From: Harmonia axyridis
Taxonomy: Eukaryota; Arthropoda; Insecta; Coleoptera; Coccinellidae
Reading direction: 5' to 3'
DNA length: 64,000 nt
Assembly: GCF_914767665.1 (NCBI RefSeq)
Contig: NC_059508.1
Span: 21,736,001-21,800,000 of the forward strand
Of the stretch, positions 1-14,402 are shown one piece after another (positions within the stretch are counted from its first letter, which is position 1; the number at the start of each line of letters is the position of its first letter). The translations under genes were made by a program, and so were the position numbers. Under the pieces are notes generated by a model, which did not search any database, was not told the origin of the DNA, and was given only the letters and a program-made list of their open reading frames with translations.

Positions 1-520
1 TGTTTCCTAAAAGAGTTAATAAAAGGTGTCCTGCAATTATATTAGCTGATAAACGAATAGCGAGAGTTCCAGGACGAATAATATTTCTAATTGTTTCAAT
101 ACATACTATAAAAGGTATTAAAATAGTAGGAGTTCCTTGGGGCATTAGATGAGCAAATGAGTGATAAGTGTGGCTAATTCAACTATTTAATATAAATCTT
201 AACCATAAAGGTAAAGCTAGGGATAGAGTAAAAATTATATGACTTGAGGCTGTAAAAATGTAAGGAAATAACCTTATTAAGTTATTAATTATAATGAAGT
301 AAAACAATACAATAAATATTAAAGTATTATTTTTTTTTGTAATGATTTTGAATTCTTTATGTAGAGTAATTAATATATTTTGAATTAAAAAGTTAAATCG
401 ATTAGGGATTAGTCAGAATATAGAAGGAATAAATAAAAAACTAATAATTATTCTTAGTCAATTTAAAGGTAATATAAAATAAGATGAAGGATCAAAAGAA
501 GAAAAAAGATTTATTATCAT
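1..520 (-). CDS. atp6: ATP synthase F0 subunit 6, mitochondrial, 5' part (window edge)
   Basis: Read on the minus strand with the invertebrate mitochondrial code, this gives an uninterrupted N-terminal three quarters of ATP6, the membrane subunit that forms the proton channel with the c-ring. It starts ATG-ATA-ATA at 520 and overlaps atp8 by seven bases (ATGATAA), the usual insect arrangement. The conserved segment HSFAHLMPQGTP and a following membrane stretch are visible. It runs off the window at base 1. TGA codons read as Trp, so the standard code would break it. No lesion is seen, so it could be live mtDNA or a very young nuclear copy. Confidence 0.93.
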
Positions 521-666
521 TTTCAAGAAAATTTTTTATTTAATAATTTAAAATTTTTTAAAGGAGATTTTCTATGAGAATAAAATATTTTAATGTTTAA
601 AATAATAAATAAAAGTGTTATAAAAATATACAAGGAAAACCAATCTATAGGTATAGTTTGAGGAAT
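514..666 (-). CDS. atp8: ATP synthase F0 subunit 8, mitochondrial
   Basis: A 50-residue ORF in the mitochondrial code starts IPQTMPMDW, the conserved insect ATP8 start, followed by one hydrophobic helix and a basic tail. The start is ATT, directly abutting trnD. It stops TAA at 514-516, inside the start of atp6. ATP8 is a small peripheral-stalk membrane subunit of the F0 sector. Length and overlap are normal for insects and no break is seen. Confidence 0.92.
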
Positions 667-728
667 TAAAAATTATTCTAAGAATGATTTTAGTTTGACA
701 AACTAATGTTATAGGTTAACTAAATTTT
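667..728 (-). tRNA. trnD: tRNA-Asp (GTC), mitochondrial
   Basis: The minus strand folds into a short mitochondrial tRNA with acceptor AAAAATT/AATTTTT and anticodon loop TTGTCA-A (GTC). It lies between atp8 and trnK as in the ancestral insect order. Confidence 0.85.
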
Positions 729-799
729 TCATTAGAAGTAGTCGTTAATTACTATAAAGTGGTTTAAGAGACCAATACTTATCTTTCAGTCATCTAATG
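729..799 (-). tRNA. trnK: tRNA-Lys (CTT), mitochondrial
   Basis: The minus strand begins CATTAGATGACTGAAAG, the typical insect tRNA-Lys start, and ends CTAATG. The anticodon loop contains CTT, the usual insect variant. It directly follows the incomplete stop of cox2. Confidence 0.88.
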
Positions 800-1472
800 A
801 AAAATTTTCTACCCATTTAATGAAATTTTGGGGAGAAATTCTTTCAATAGAAATAGGTATAAATCTATGGTTTGCTCCACAAATTTCTGAACATTGGCCA
901 AAAAAAATTCCAGTTCGATTTAAATTAAATCTAAGTTGATTTAATCGCCCTGGGGAGGCATCAACTTTTACTCCTGTTGAAGGAACTGTTCAAGAATGAA
1001 TTACGTCAGAAGATGAAGTTAGAATTCGAATATGAGAAAGATATGGTGAAATAGTTCGATTATCAACTTCTAGTAATCGAAAATTAAAAAGTTGATTATT
1101 ATTAATTAAATATGAATCAAATTCAAGATTTTTAAAATCTGTATATTCATAGGTTCAATATCATTGATGACCAATAGTTTTAATAGTAACTAAAGGGTTA
1201 CGGATTTCATCAATTAAGTAAATAAATTTTAAAGAAGGAAGAGCAATAAAAATTAAAGTTAATGCTGGTATAATAGTTCAAATTGTTTCAATATTGTGTC
1301 CTTCTAATATAAAACGATGGTTATAATTATTTAATGTTAGTCTCATTATGGTATATGTTACAATACAAGTGATTATTATTAAGATCAAAAGGGCGTGATC
1401 ATGAAAAAATCTTAATTGTTCAAGTAAATACGAAGCTCTGTCTAAAAATATATATGATTTTCAAGTCGCTAT
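800..1472 (-). CDS. cox2: Cytochrome c oxidase subunit II, mitochondrial
   Basis: An intact ORF of 224 codons in the mitochondrial code starts ATA-GCG-ACT-TGA (MATW) at 1472 and ends on a single T before trnK, to be completed by polyadenylation as is usual. COX2 carries the CuA electron-entry site of complex IV. The conserved GHQWYWTYEY block before the CuA domain is readable around 1150-1185. The C-terminus PQNFIKWVENF is present. No frameshift or stop is seen, so nothing marks it as decayed. Confidence 0.95.
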
Positions 1473-1537
1473 TTCTAAAAAAAGGTAAATCTTTATAATT
1501 GGGGTTTAAATCCAATGCACTAATGTGCCATATTAGA
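1473..1537 (-). tRNA. trnL2: tRNA-Leu (TAA), mitochondrial
   Basis: The minus strand TCTAATATGGCAC... contains GGATTTAAACC with anticodon TAA, and ends in a run that pairs with the start. It lies between cox1 and cox2 in the ancestral insect position. Its first bases overlap the TAA stop of cox1. Confidence 0.88.
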
Positions 1538-3070
1538 ATTTTTGAGCTAAGATTGGTACTTCTGAATAAGAATGTTCATTAGGAGGAGAAAGTTGAAGTC
1601 ATTCAATTAAAGAGGGTACATTAGAATTGAACTTTCTTAAACGTATTGAATAAAATCTTTCTCAAATAATTAAGATTATAAAGATTATTCTGAGAGAGGA
1701 AATTATAGATCCAATAGAAGAAATTTTATTTCATTTGTAATAAGCATCAGGATAATCTGAGTATCGTCGAGGTATCCCTCTTAGTCCTAAGAAGTGTTGA
1801 GGAAAAAATGTTAAGTTTACCCCAATAAATATAATTAAAAATTGGATTTGTAATAATTTATTGTTAAGATTGAATCCTGTAATTAAAGGGAATCAATGGA
1901 TAAATCCTGCTATAATGGCAAATACAGCTCCTATAGATAAAACGTAATGAAAATGAGCTACAACATAATAGGTGTCATGTAAAATAATATCTATGGAAGA
2001 GTTAGCGAAAATTACTCCTGTTAATCCACCAATTGTAAATAAAAATAAAAATCCCGGGGTTCATAAAATTGAAGGTGTATAGTAAAATTGTATTCCATGT
2101 AAAGTTGCTAATCAAGAAAAAATTTTAATTCCAGTGGGTACTGCAATAATTATTGTAGCTGAAGTAAAATAAGCTCGAGTATCAACATCTATTCCCACTG
2201 TAAATATGTGATGAGCTCATACTACAAATCCTAGAAGTCCAATAGCTAATATAGCATAAATTATTCCTAAAGAACCAAAGGCAATTTTTTTTCCTCTTTC
2301 TTGTGTAATAATATGGGAAATTATACCAAACCCTGGGAGAATTAAAATATAAACTTCAGGATGACCAAAAAATCAAAATAAATGTTGGTATAAAATTGGG
2401 TCTCCCCAACGGTTGGATCAAAAAAAGAAGAATTTAAGTTTCGGTCAGTTAATAGTATAGTAATTGCTCCTGCAAGAACTGGTAGTGATAATAATAAAAG
2501 AATTGCTGTAATAAGAACAGATCATACAAATAAAGGAGTTTTATCAAGTATTATACCAAATGGACGTATATTTATAATAGTTGAAATGAAATTTACTGCA
2601 CCTAAAATTGAGAAAATTCCTGCTAAATGTAAACTAAAAATCACTAAATCTACTGAAGGCCCATTATGTGTTAAATTAGAAGAAAGAGGAGGGTAAACAG
2701 TTCATCCTGTTCCTGCTCCTATTTCTACGACTGTTCTTAAAATTAAAAGAGTTAAAGCAGGGGGTAAAAGTCAAAATCTTATATTATTTAATCGTGGAAA
2801 TGCTATATCAGGGGCTCCAATTATTAAAGGAACTAATCAATTTCCAAAACCTCCAATTATAATAGGTATTACTATAAAGAAAATTATAATGAAAGCATGA
2901 GCTGTAACAATTATGTTATAAATTTGGTCGTTTCCAATTAATCTTCCTCTAGTCCCTAATTCTAACCGAATTAAAATACTTAACGATGATCCTACTATTC
3001 CTGCCCATATTCCAAATAAAAAGTATAATGTTCCAATATCTTTATGATTAGTAGAAAATAATCATTTATT
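1533..3070 (-). pseudogene. cox1: Cytochrome c oxidase subunit I with a one-base deletion
   Basis: From about 3070 (AAT; TCG or another codon just upstream could be the start) the minus strand reads NKWLFSTNHKDIGTLY, the COX1 N-terminus. It stays open in the mitochondrial code to the residues FFDPT near 2413. There the expected Gly-Gly-Asp-Pro segment is out of frame: one base is missing at about 2402-2412. The rest (GDPILYQHLFWFFGHP onward) is open in the shifted frame to TAA at 1533-1535. The span is 1538 bases, one short of 513 codons, which supports a single-base loss. COX1 is the catalytic subunit of complex IV. The break suggests a nuclear copy or a consensus error. Confidence 0.92.
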
Positions 3071-3071
3071 C

Positions 3072-3133
3072 GATAAAGTGGCTGAATTAAAGCGTTAAAT
3101 TGTAAATTTAATTATGAGTTTTCTCCTTTATTA
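3072..3133 (+). tRNA. trnY: tRNA-Tyr (GTA), mitochondrial
   Basis: The plus strand has GATAAAG pairing with CTTTATT (one G-T pair) and an anticodon loop TTGTAAA. It is encoded opposite to cox1, as in other insects. Confidence 0.87.
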
Positions 3134-3196
3134 AGCCTTATATTCAATTATGATTATAAATTGCAAATTTATAGGTGAATATTATTCTAAGGCTTA
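3133..3196 (+). tRNA. trnC: tRNA-Cys (GCA), mitochondrial
   Basis: The plus strand runs from AAGCCTTA to TAAGGCTTA with anticodon loop TTGCAAA. The last bases overlap trnW on the other strand by several bases, the normal insect arrangement. Confidence 0.87.
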
Positions 3197-3250
3197 GAAT
3201 AATTCTATTTTTAACTTTGAAGGTTACTAGTTTATTTAACTTAAATCCTT
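3188..3250 (-). tRNA. trnW: tRNA-Trp (TCA), mitochondrial
   Basis: The minus strand starts AAGGATTTAAG and holds CCTTCAAAG with anticodon TCA, which reads TGA as tryptophan. The acceptor pairs with AAGCCTT inside the overlap with trnC, with one mismatch. Confidence 0.85.
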
Positions 3251-4253
3251 AATAAATTCTAAAAATTACAGTAAAAATGATTAATCCGTAAATTTTCACT
3301 CAATTTGAAAAAATTACATAGTAAGAGTTAATATAATTAAATTTTTTATTTTCATTTAATTTTATTATTAAAGATTGAAGTATTAAGCGTATATAAATAT
3401 ATATACAAATCAAAGTAATAAAAATTATCATAAAAGATAGAAAATAAAAGTGATTTTCAATTAAAGTTTTTAGAATTAGTCACTTAGGAAAAAATCCTAA
3501 AAAAGGGGGGATTCCTCCTAGAGAAAAGAAATTTAAAAAAAAATAGAATTTTAAAGTTTTATTGTAATTCATATTATTTATAAGATCTTTAATGTTAAAG
3601 ATTTTATATTTATTAAAAATTAGGATTATATTTAAAGAAATAAAAGTATAAATTAAAAAGTATAATATTCATAAGGATTGATTTAATATCATTATTCTTA
3701 ATATTCAACCAATATGGTTGATGGAAGATAAGGCAAGAATTTTTTTTAATCTGGTTTGGTTTCATGTTTTTACACTCCCTAAGGTTATACACATCAAAAT
3801 AATCAAAATAAAGAATAGGTTTAATTTAAAATTATATATAATTAAAATTATTGGAGCAATTTTTTGTCAAGTTATTAATAATAATGCATTAGTTCATCTT
3901 AGTCCTTCTAGGACTTCTGGATATCAAAAGTGGAAAGGGGCTGCTCCTATTTTTATAAGGATAGCTCTGTTAAACAAAAATATAGAAGTAGGTATTAATT
4001 GCTCGATAGAATTGATTAAAATAGATGAATTTAAAAAAGAAAATAAAACTAGAATTGATGCAGGAACTTGGACTAAAAAATATTTCAAGGAGGATTCAGA
4101 AGAAAACTTAAAATTATCTAAATTTATAATAGGAATAAAAGCTAAGAGGTTTAATTCTAAACCAATCCAGATATTAATTCATGAATAAGCAGAAATAGAA
4201 ATAAGAGTTCCTCTTATAATTAAAATTAACAATATTAATTTTATAGTTTTAAT
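3249..4253 (-). CDS. nd2: NADH dehydrogenase subunit 2, mitochondrial
   Basis: An intact ORF of 334 residues in the mitochondrial code starts ATT at 4253, next to trnM, and stops TAA at 3249-3251, overlapping trnW. It is strongly hydrophobic with many membrane helices. The ND2 hallmark GAAPFHFWYPEVLEGL is clear near 3910-3960. ND2 is a proton-pumping membrane subunit of complex I. No lesion was found. The standard-code ORF seen on the opposite strand at 3718-4188 is only a shadow. Confidence 0.93.
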
Positions 4254-4321
4254 TATAATGAAAAGGGGTATACCTTCATAAATGGGGTATGAACCCATCA
4301 GCTTCTTTAGCTTATCTTTAT
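4254..4321 (-). tRNA. trnM: tRNA-Met (CAT), mitochondrial
   Basis: The minus strand has the conserved GGGTTCATACCCC anticodon arm (CAT) and AGATAAGCTAA D-arm. The acceptor has one mismatch. It lies immediately upstream of nd2, as in the ancestral order. Confidence 0.88.
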
Positions 4322-4387
4322 ATTCTAGTATAAGATGTACAAGAGTTTTTGAAACTTTATGAAATAATTTAATTTTATTGAATATAA
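4319..4387 (+). tRNA. trnQ: tRNA-Gln (TTG), mitochondrial
   Basis: The plus strand has TATATTC pairing with GAATATA and an anticodon loop TTTTGAA (TTG). It is on the opposite strand to trnM, as expected. Confidence 0.87.
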
Positions 4388-4558
4388 TTACAAAAAAAAA
4401 TTAACAATTAAAAATTTAACTTATTAAGTTAAATTTTAAATTTAATATTTTAAATTTTAATAAGAACTATTAAATTTTCATTAATTTAAGTGTACAAAAA
4501 TTAATTCACAAAGTAAAAAATCCTATAAAATAGGATTATTTATATAAATATATTCAAT
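4388..4558. other. AT-rich spacer where tRNA-Ile would be expected
   Basis: Ancestral insect order places trnI here, between trnQ and the control region. I find no GAT-anticodon tRNA on either strand. A small hairpin (AAATCCTAT/ATAGGATTT) lies near 4528-4551. The rest is AT-rich with no supported gene. Confidence 0.5.
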
Positions 4559-5604
4559 AAATTTGAATTGATTTTGGTCGTCCTACTTCAGGATCAATTT
4601 CAATATTCTAAACCAATCCTGAGGCTAAGTCCAACAATCAACACCAAACCCGATAAATTTGAATTGATTTTGGTCGTCCTACTTCAGGATCAATTTCAAC
4701 ATTCTAAACCAATCCTGAGGCTAAGTCCAACAATCAATACCAAACCCGATAAATTTGAATTGATTTTGGTCGTCCTACTTTCAGGATCAATTTCAACATT
4801 CTAAACCAATCTTGAGGCTTAGTCCAATAATCAATACCTAATCCGATAAATTTGAATTGATTTTGGTGGTCCTACTTCAGGATCAATTTCAACATTCTAA
4901 ACCAATCCTGAGGCTAAGTCCAACAATCAACACCAAACCCGATAAATTTGAATTGATTTTGGTCGTCCTACTTCAGGATCAATTTCAACATTCTAAACCA
5001 ATCTTGAGGCTAAGTCCAACAATCAATACCAAACCCGATCAATTTGAATTGATTTTGGTGGTCCTACTTCAGGATCAATTTCAACATTCTAAACCAATCC
5101 TGAGGCTAAGTCCAACAATCAACACCAAACCCGATAAATTTGAATTGATTTTGGTCGTCCTACTTCAGGATCAATTTCAACATTCTAAACCAATCCTGAG
5201 GCTAAGTCCAACAATCAACACCAAACCCGATAAATTTGAATTGATTTTGGTCGTCCTACTTCAGGATCAATTTCAACATTCTAAACCAATCCTGAGGCTA
5301 AGTCCAACAATCAACACCAAACCCGATAAATTTGAATTGATTTTGGTCGTCCTACTTCAGGATCAATTTCAACATTCTAAACCAATCTTGAGGCTAAGTC
5401 CAACAATCAATACCAAACCCGATCAATTTGAATTGATTTTGGTGGTCCTACTTCAGGATCAATTTCAACATTCTAAACCAATCCTGAGGCTAAGTCCAAC
5501 AATCAACACCAAACGCGATAAATTTGAATTGATTTTGGTCGTTCTACTTCAGGATCAATTTCAACATTCTAAACCAATCCTGAGGCTAAGTCCAACAATC
5601 AACG
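4559..5604. repeat. Control-region tandem array, 96-bp unit, about 11 copies
   Basis: A 96-bp unit that includes TTTGAATTGATTTTGGTCG and ends near CACCAAACCCGATAA is repeated about 10.9 times. Copies differ by a few substitutions (GTCGTCC/GTGGTCC, CGATAA/CGATCA) and one extra T in the third copy. Because 96 is a multiple of three, the array stays open and yields a 250-residue repetitive ORF. I treat that ORF as a by-product, not a gene. The position beside trnQ and before rrnS fits a mitochondrial control-region array. Confidence 0.93.
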
Positions 5605-7588
5605 TTTAAGTTTTCAAAATTATTAGTTTTTGATTTTGATTAACTAAGAAATTGACTTTTAAATTTTAAAAATTTTTAAATATTACCTTATTTATAAATT
5701 TGTATTAGAATTCTATTGGGGGGGATCAATAGAATTCAATTTATGAAAATTTGAATAAATGGATTTATATTTAAAAATCAAAAAATTTTGTAATTAAAAA
5801 TTATTCTTTCAATTTCATTTTCACAGAAAAGGTTTAAATTTTCTATAAAATAAATTTTCTGTTAGACTAGAAGAAGAATTTTTTCTAAAAGTTGATTTTT
5901 CTAACAAAATAGTTTGGAAAAAGAAATTTTATGATAAATCCTTTTTTCACATAAAAAATAATCGATCTCTGTAAAATTTTGAAATCCGAAGATTTTTTCC
6001 AAATTTCATCAAATTTCACGAAATTTGGCATTTTTTTCAAAAATTTCGGGGTTGGAACTAGGGGTGGGTTGCACATGTTTCATCTCATCAAAATGATCCT
6101 TTCTTCAGGCGCCCTAATAGGAATTTCCTCATACATTGGTTTTTATTTCCAAGTGTTATAATTGTTTTTTAGACAATAATGTCAATTTTAAAGACCAAAT
6201 TTTTTGAAAAATTTAAAAAAAAAACGAAAAAAATGCAAAATTTTGCAATTCTTTGCATTTTTTGGGTCAAAATTTGGGCAAAAAAAATGGCCTAAAATCG
6301 ATACTTTATTAGCAGTATTAATTTAAATTTTGTCTTTTAATAGGGTTAGTAATATTCTAGGTGCTAATTTTAATTAAATAGTTAAAATAAACATCTTTAA
6401 ATATATAAAAACCGATTTAATATTGGTATCTTGAGGGATATATAATAGTACTCCCGAAAAAAAGAGAAAGAATATATAAAGTAAATCAGTATATAAAAAC
6501 GACGGTGAATTTCGAGAATTTCTATATTAATAAATATTTTATATAATAATAATATTTATAATATATATATAAAGAGTATAAATTATTAATAATTAATTTA
6601 ACATTAAAATATTAATATTTTACTTATATAAGAATTAAATTATAATTAATCTATAATTATTAATAATATATTAAAAATTATTAGTTATTAATAAAGTTAA
6701 TTTTTAATGAAAAATTCAAAATTAATGAAAAAAAAAAAAAAAACCTAAGTATTAATGAATTAAATTATCATTAAGAAATATTATTTCTGAAGTATTATGG
6801 TATTTATCATGAAAATGAAGTTATTCTTATTTTAACTAAATCTATTAAAAATTACGTGAAAAATAGATTTAGAAAAATAAAATTAATAAAGATTTCATAA
6901 AAAAATTAAATTAAAATATCTAACAAAAAAATGTAATTTTTTAATATTTGGTTAAATTTGTCTATTTTTTAGTTGTCTCGAATAATTTTTAATTTATTGG
7001 ATAAAAAGTGATCTTGAAGGGTAAAAAAATGATTTGTTAGTATAATAAAGTTATTATGTCAATATTTTGATTAAAATTATAATTATTTTAAGTTTAATTA
7101 GTACATAGTTAAAAAAATTATGTATAAAAATTTAGGATTTTCATAAAATTCGAGTAATTTTTGAAAATTTTATATAAATGCTTAAGAGGAAATCGCTCAT
7201 AAAAAAAAAATCTATATTTTTTTGTTAGAAATTTTAATTTAAATAATTTTAAAAGATTGTGATATGGAAATTATCTAACAATTTCTTTCGAAAAAATTAT
7301 TTGTTAGTATAATAAAGTTATTCCGTGTAAAAATTTTGTGAAAAATTGTTAAAAATTTTTCAAAATTTATGGATTTTTGAAAATTTTGATGATTAGGAAA
7401 GGAATTTTTTTTTTCATTTTTCATAAATTTGATTTTTATATAATTTTGAAAATTTTTAGAATAGATTCATTTAAATATTTTGATAAAAATTGTAAATGTT
7501 TAGTTTTGGGGGGAACAAAATTAATAAATTTAAAATTAAATTCATTTCGAATTTTAAAAAATTTAATATTTGATTATTTTATTTAATA
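5605..7588. other. AT-rich part of the mitochondrial control region
   Basis: Extremely AT-rich DNA with T- and A-runs, including an A-run near 6729-6743 and a G-run at 5718-5723. No tRNA or credible coding sequence is seen. The stretch 6045-6165 is noticeably less AT-rich than its surroundings and contains short ORFs on both strands that resemble nothing I recognise. Replication-origin signals are expected here, but I cannot assign one. Confidence 0.6.
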
Positions 7589-8975
7589 ATAAAATTATAA
7601 TTTATTATTTTTAAAATTATTGTATTTATCAAGAATTTTTTAAATCCGATAATTTAAAATATTTTTGATATTTGGTAGGCTTCAGTTTATTACAAAATTA
7701 ATTTTATTAAAATTAAATTTGAATAAAGCTATAACAGTCAGCAATAAGAATTGTTACAATTCAAATTGTTTAGTATTGGATTTAGTGAGTAGGGTAGCAC
7801 TAAATTTCAGGGTATAACTTGTAAATCCTTGGGGGAAAATTTTTTAATTTAGAGTTAAAAAGTTTAAGGTTTGGTTATTATCTAAGGGGACGTTTTTGAC
7901 GGGAGGAAGTTACAAAGATTTGTTAACATAAAGTTTTCAAAATTATAATTTATTTTTTTAAAATTATTGTATTTATCAAGAATTTTTTAAATCCGATAAT
8001 TTAAAATATTTTTGATATTTGGTAGGCTTCAGTTTATTACAAAATTAATTTTATTAAAATTAAATTTGGATAAAGCTATAACAGTCAGTAATAAGAATTG
8101 TTACAATTTAAATTGTTTAGTATTGGATTTAGTGAGTAGGGTAGCACTAAATTTCAGGGTATAACTTGTAAATCCTTGGGGGAAAATTTTTTAATTTAGA
8201 GTTAAAAAGTTTAAGGTTTGGTTATTATCTAAGGGGACGTTTTTGACGGGAGGAAGTTACAAAGATTTGTTAACATAAAGTTTTCAAAATTATAATTTAT
8301 TTTTTTAAAATTATTGTATTTATCAAGAATTTTTTAAATCCGATAATTTAAAATATTTTTGATATTTGGTAGGCTTCAGTTTATTACAAAATTAATTTTA
8401 TTAAAATTAAATTTGGATAAAGCTATAACAGTCAGTAATAAGAATTGTTACAATTTAAATTGTTTAGTATTGGATTTAGTGAGTAGGGTAGCACTAAATT
8501 TAAGGGTATAACTTGTAAATCCTTGGGGGAAAATTTTTTAATTTAGAGTTAAAAAGTTTGAGGTTTGGTTATTATCTAAGGAGACATTTTTGACGGGAGG
8601 AAGTTACAAAGATTTGTTAACATAAAGTTTTTAAAATTATAATTTATTTTTTTTAAATTATTGTATTTATCAAGAATTTTTTAAATCCGATAATTTAAAA
8701 TATTTTTGATATTTGGTAGGCTTCAGTTTATTATAAAATTTATTTTATTAAAATTAAATTTGAATAAAGCTATAACAGTCAGCAATAAGAATTGTTACAA
8801 TTTAAATTGTTTAGTATTGGATTTAGTGAGTAGGGTAGCACTAAATTCGAGGGTATAACTTGTAAATCCTTGTTGGAAAATTTTTTAATTTAGAGTTAAA
8901 AAGTTTAAGGTTTGGTTATTATCTAAGGGGACGTTTTTGACGGGAGGAAGTTACAAAGATTTGTTAACATAAAGA
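7589..8975. repeat. Control-region tandem array, ~345-bp unit, four copies
   Basis: Four near-identical units begin at about 7589, 7934, 8279 and 8625. Each contains TTGGTAGGCTTCAGTTTATTA, AAGCTATAACAGTCAG, GAGTAGGGTAGCACTAAAT and GACGGGAGGAAGTTACAAAG. The units differ by scattered substitutions and small indels. The array ends just before rrnS, so it belongs to the control region. No tRNA fold or ORF is convincing inside the unit. Confidence 0.92.
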
Positions 8976-9059
8976 TTTTAAAATTATAGTTTTAATTATT
9001 TAATTTTTTAAATTTGATTTAATTATTATCATTTCTAAATTAAGTTAATTTTTTTTTGT

Positions 9060-9859
9060 TTAAAATAAATTTCAACTAAATGTAGTCTTTTTTGGGTTTT
9101 AGTTAATTAGATATTTGATTATGGTATTAGATATATATATTCATTCAAGATTTATATGAATATTGTTTTAAATTTAATAAATTAGTAGTGTATATTTTTA
9201 ATTATTAAAAAAATTAAGAATTAGTGATAAGATTTAGTATTTGCAATTTTTGTGCCAGCAGCAGCGGTTATACAAAAAATATAATATATATTTATTAGCT
9301 TTAATTAATAGAATTAAAAATTAAAAAAGAAATTTTAAGTTTTAAGGTGAAATTTTAATTTATTAATATTTTTAATTATGTTTTTATGAGGTTAAGAAAT
9401 TATTATAATAAACTAGGATTAGATACCCTATTATTAATTAAGTAAATTATAAAGTTAAGTGATTAATAGTTAAGTTCTTTAAAGCTAAATGATTTGGCGG
9501 TATTTTTACTTTTCAGAGGAACCTGTTCTATAAACGATAATCCACGATTAAAATAACTTTAATTAGAAACTTTTATATCGTCGTTGTTAAATATTTTTGT
9601 AGAAATTAATATTTAGATATTTTTTATAAATTTAAATCAGATCAAGGTGAAGTTTATATTAAAGTAGAAATGGGTTACATTAAATTATATTTATGGATTT
9701 ATATATTTTAAAAGTTTTATGAAATTGGATTTGATTGTAATTGAATATTTTCATTTTTAATGATTTAGTACTAAAATATGCACATATTGCCCGTCGCTTT
9801 CATCTAATATGGAATAAGTCGTAACATAGTAGATTTACTGGAAAGTGATTCTAGAATGT
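9060..9859 (+). rRNA. rrnS: 12S (small subunit) ribosomal RNA, mitochondrial
   Basis: Conserved small-subunit blocks are readable in order: GTGCCAGCAGCAGCGGTTAT near 9251, AACTAGGATTAGATACCCTA near 9413, and TTGCCCGTCGCT near 9786 followed by AAGTCGTAACATAGTAG at 9828. The 3' end abuts trnV. The 5' end is placed from the usual insect length of about 780-800 bases and is uncertain by some tens of bases. Confidence 0.9.
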
Positions 9860-9921
9860 CAGTTTAGAGCTTGAATAAGCATCTTATTTACATTAAGAAG
9901 ATAATTAATAATTTAAATTGA
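9860..9921 (+). tRNA. trnV: tRNA-Val (TAC), mitochondrial
   Basis: CAGTTTA pairs with TAAATTG, and the anticodon loop ATTTACATT carries TAC. It sits between rrnS and the start of rrnL as in other insects. Confidence 0.85.
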
Positions 9922-9953
9922 ATTTTAAAATTTATTTAATTAATATATATACA

Positions 9954-9957
<4 letters not shown>
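9922..9957 (+). pseudogene. rrnL: 5' stub of 16S rRNA, broken at a TA-rich site
   Basis: The first ~36 bases after trnV should begin rrnL. They run into a TA-rich stretch and then directly into a 32-T run, the poly(A) tail of a minus-strand retrotransposon. The body of rrnL resumes only at 59658, about 49.7 kb away. The exact breakpoint is hidden by low complexity. Confidence 0.6.
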
Positions 9958-13826
<3,869 letters not shown>

Positions 13827-13923
13827 ACAATTTTAATTCCCAATATACAACAATAGTTATAAGTATGATAAGGGGTGTGGGAAAATTGATAAGTGTTATA
13901 ATTTCACTCTTCTTTATTTCATT

Positions 13924-13968
13924 TAGTCGACGTTTCGATCCCGATGGGGACCTTCTTCAGGACTCTAC
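13924..13968 (-). ncRNA. Hammerhead-ribozyme-like motif in inverted PLE fragment
   Basis: On the minus strand: CTGAAGA, then stem GGTCCC/GGGATC with a four-base loop, then GAAA and CGTC, with AGTC/GACT flanking as a short stem I. This matches the minimal type I hammerheads described in Penelope-like elements. Stem III is very short. It is the inverted duplicate of the motif at 18049-18096. Confidence 0.65.
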
Positions 13969-14402
13969 AATAGCAATAGAAAACAGTCAAAAACATGGCA
14001 ATCACAAAACATGTAAAAATAGTACATACCGAAATACAGAGTTGTAAAGATCTTATTTGAACACAAATCAATAGCTCTCAAGAAAGCAATGAACAAGAAC
14101 ATCAACAAATTTAGCGAAAAAAGATCTGATATTTCGTTAGCACAAGAGTAGAAATCAATTATCATATGTAAATAAGGTAAACAGAATAATCAACAAAATG
14201 AGAGGTTGTCAAAAATGTTGTCAACCAGACTTGCCACAGAATACACGCACATGACAAATGAAACATAGAATAGCATTAAATCACACTTGGTCGCAGTAAT
14301 TCACTCTCACCGAACTCAGAACAAATGCGATTATTGAAAGACTCCATGAACCGAATCCAATCCCCTCTCACAGAAATAGTCCGGAACATAGATTTCACTA
14401 TT

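Noticed and set aside
3718..4188. 156-residue plus-strand ORF
   Set aside because: Shadow of nd2 on the opposite strand; only nd2 makes sense in the mitochondrial code.
4857..5609. 250-residue periodic ORF in the 96-bp array
   Set aside because: Open only because the unit is a multiple of three; hydrophobic repeat with no start signal, in mitochondrial control-region DNA.
6045..6165. GC-richer island in the control region as a nuclear insertion or gene
   Set aside because: Opposed short ORFs with no recognisable product and no repeat borders; left as unexplained control-region sequence.
4559..8975. CRISPR-like array
   Set aside because: Units are contiguous tandem repeats without unique spacers, in insect mitochondrial DNA.
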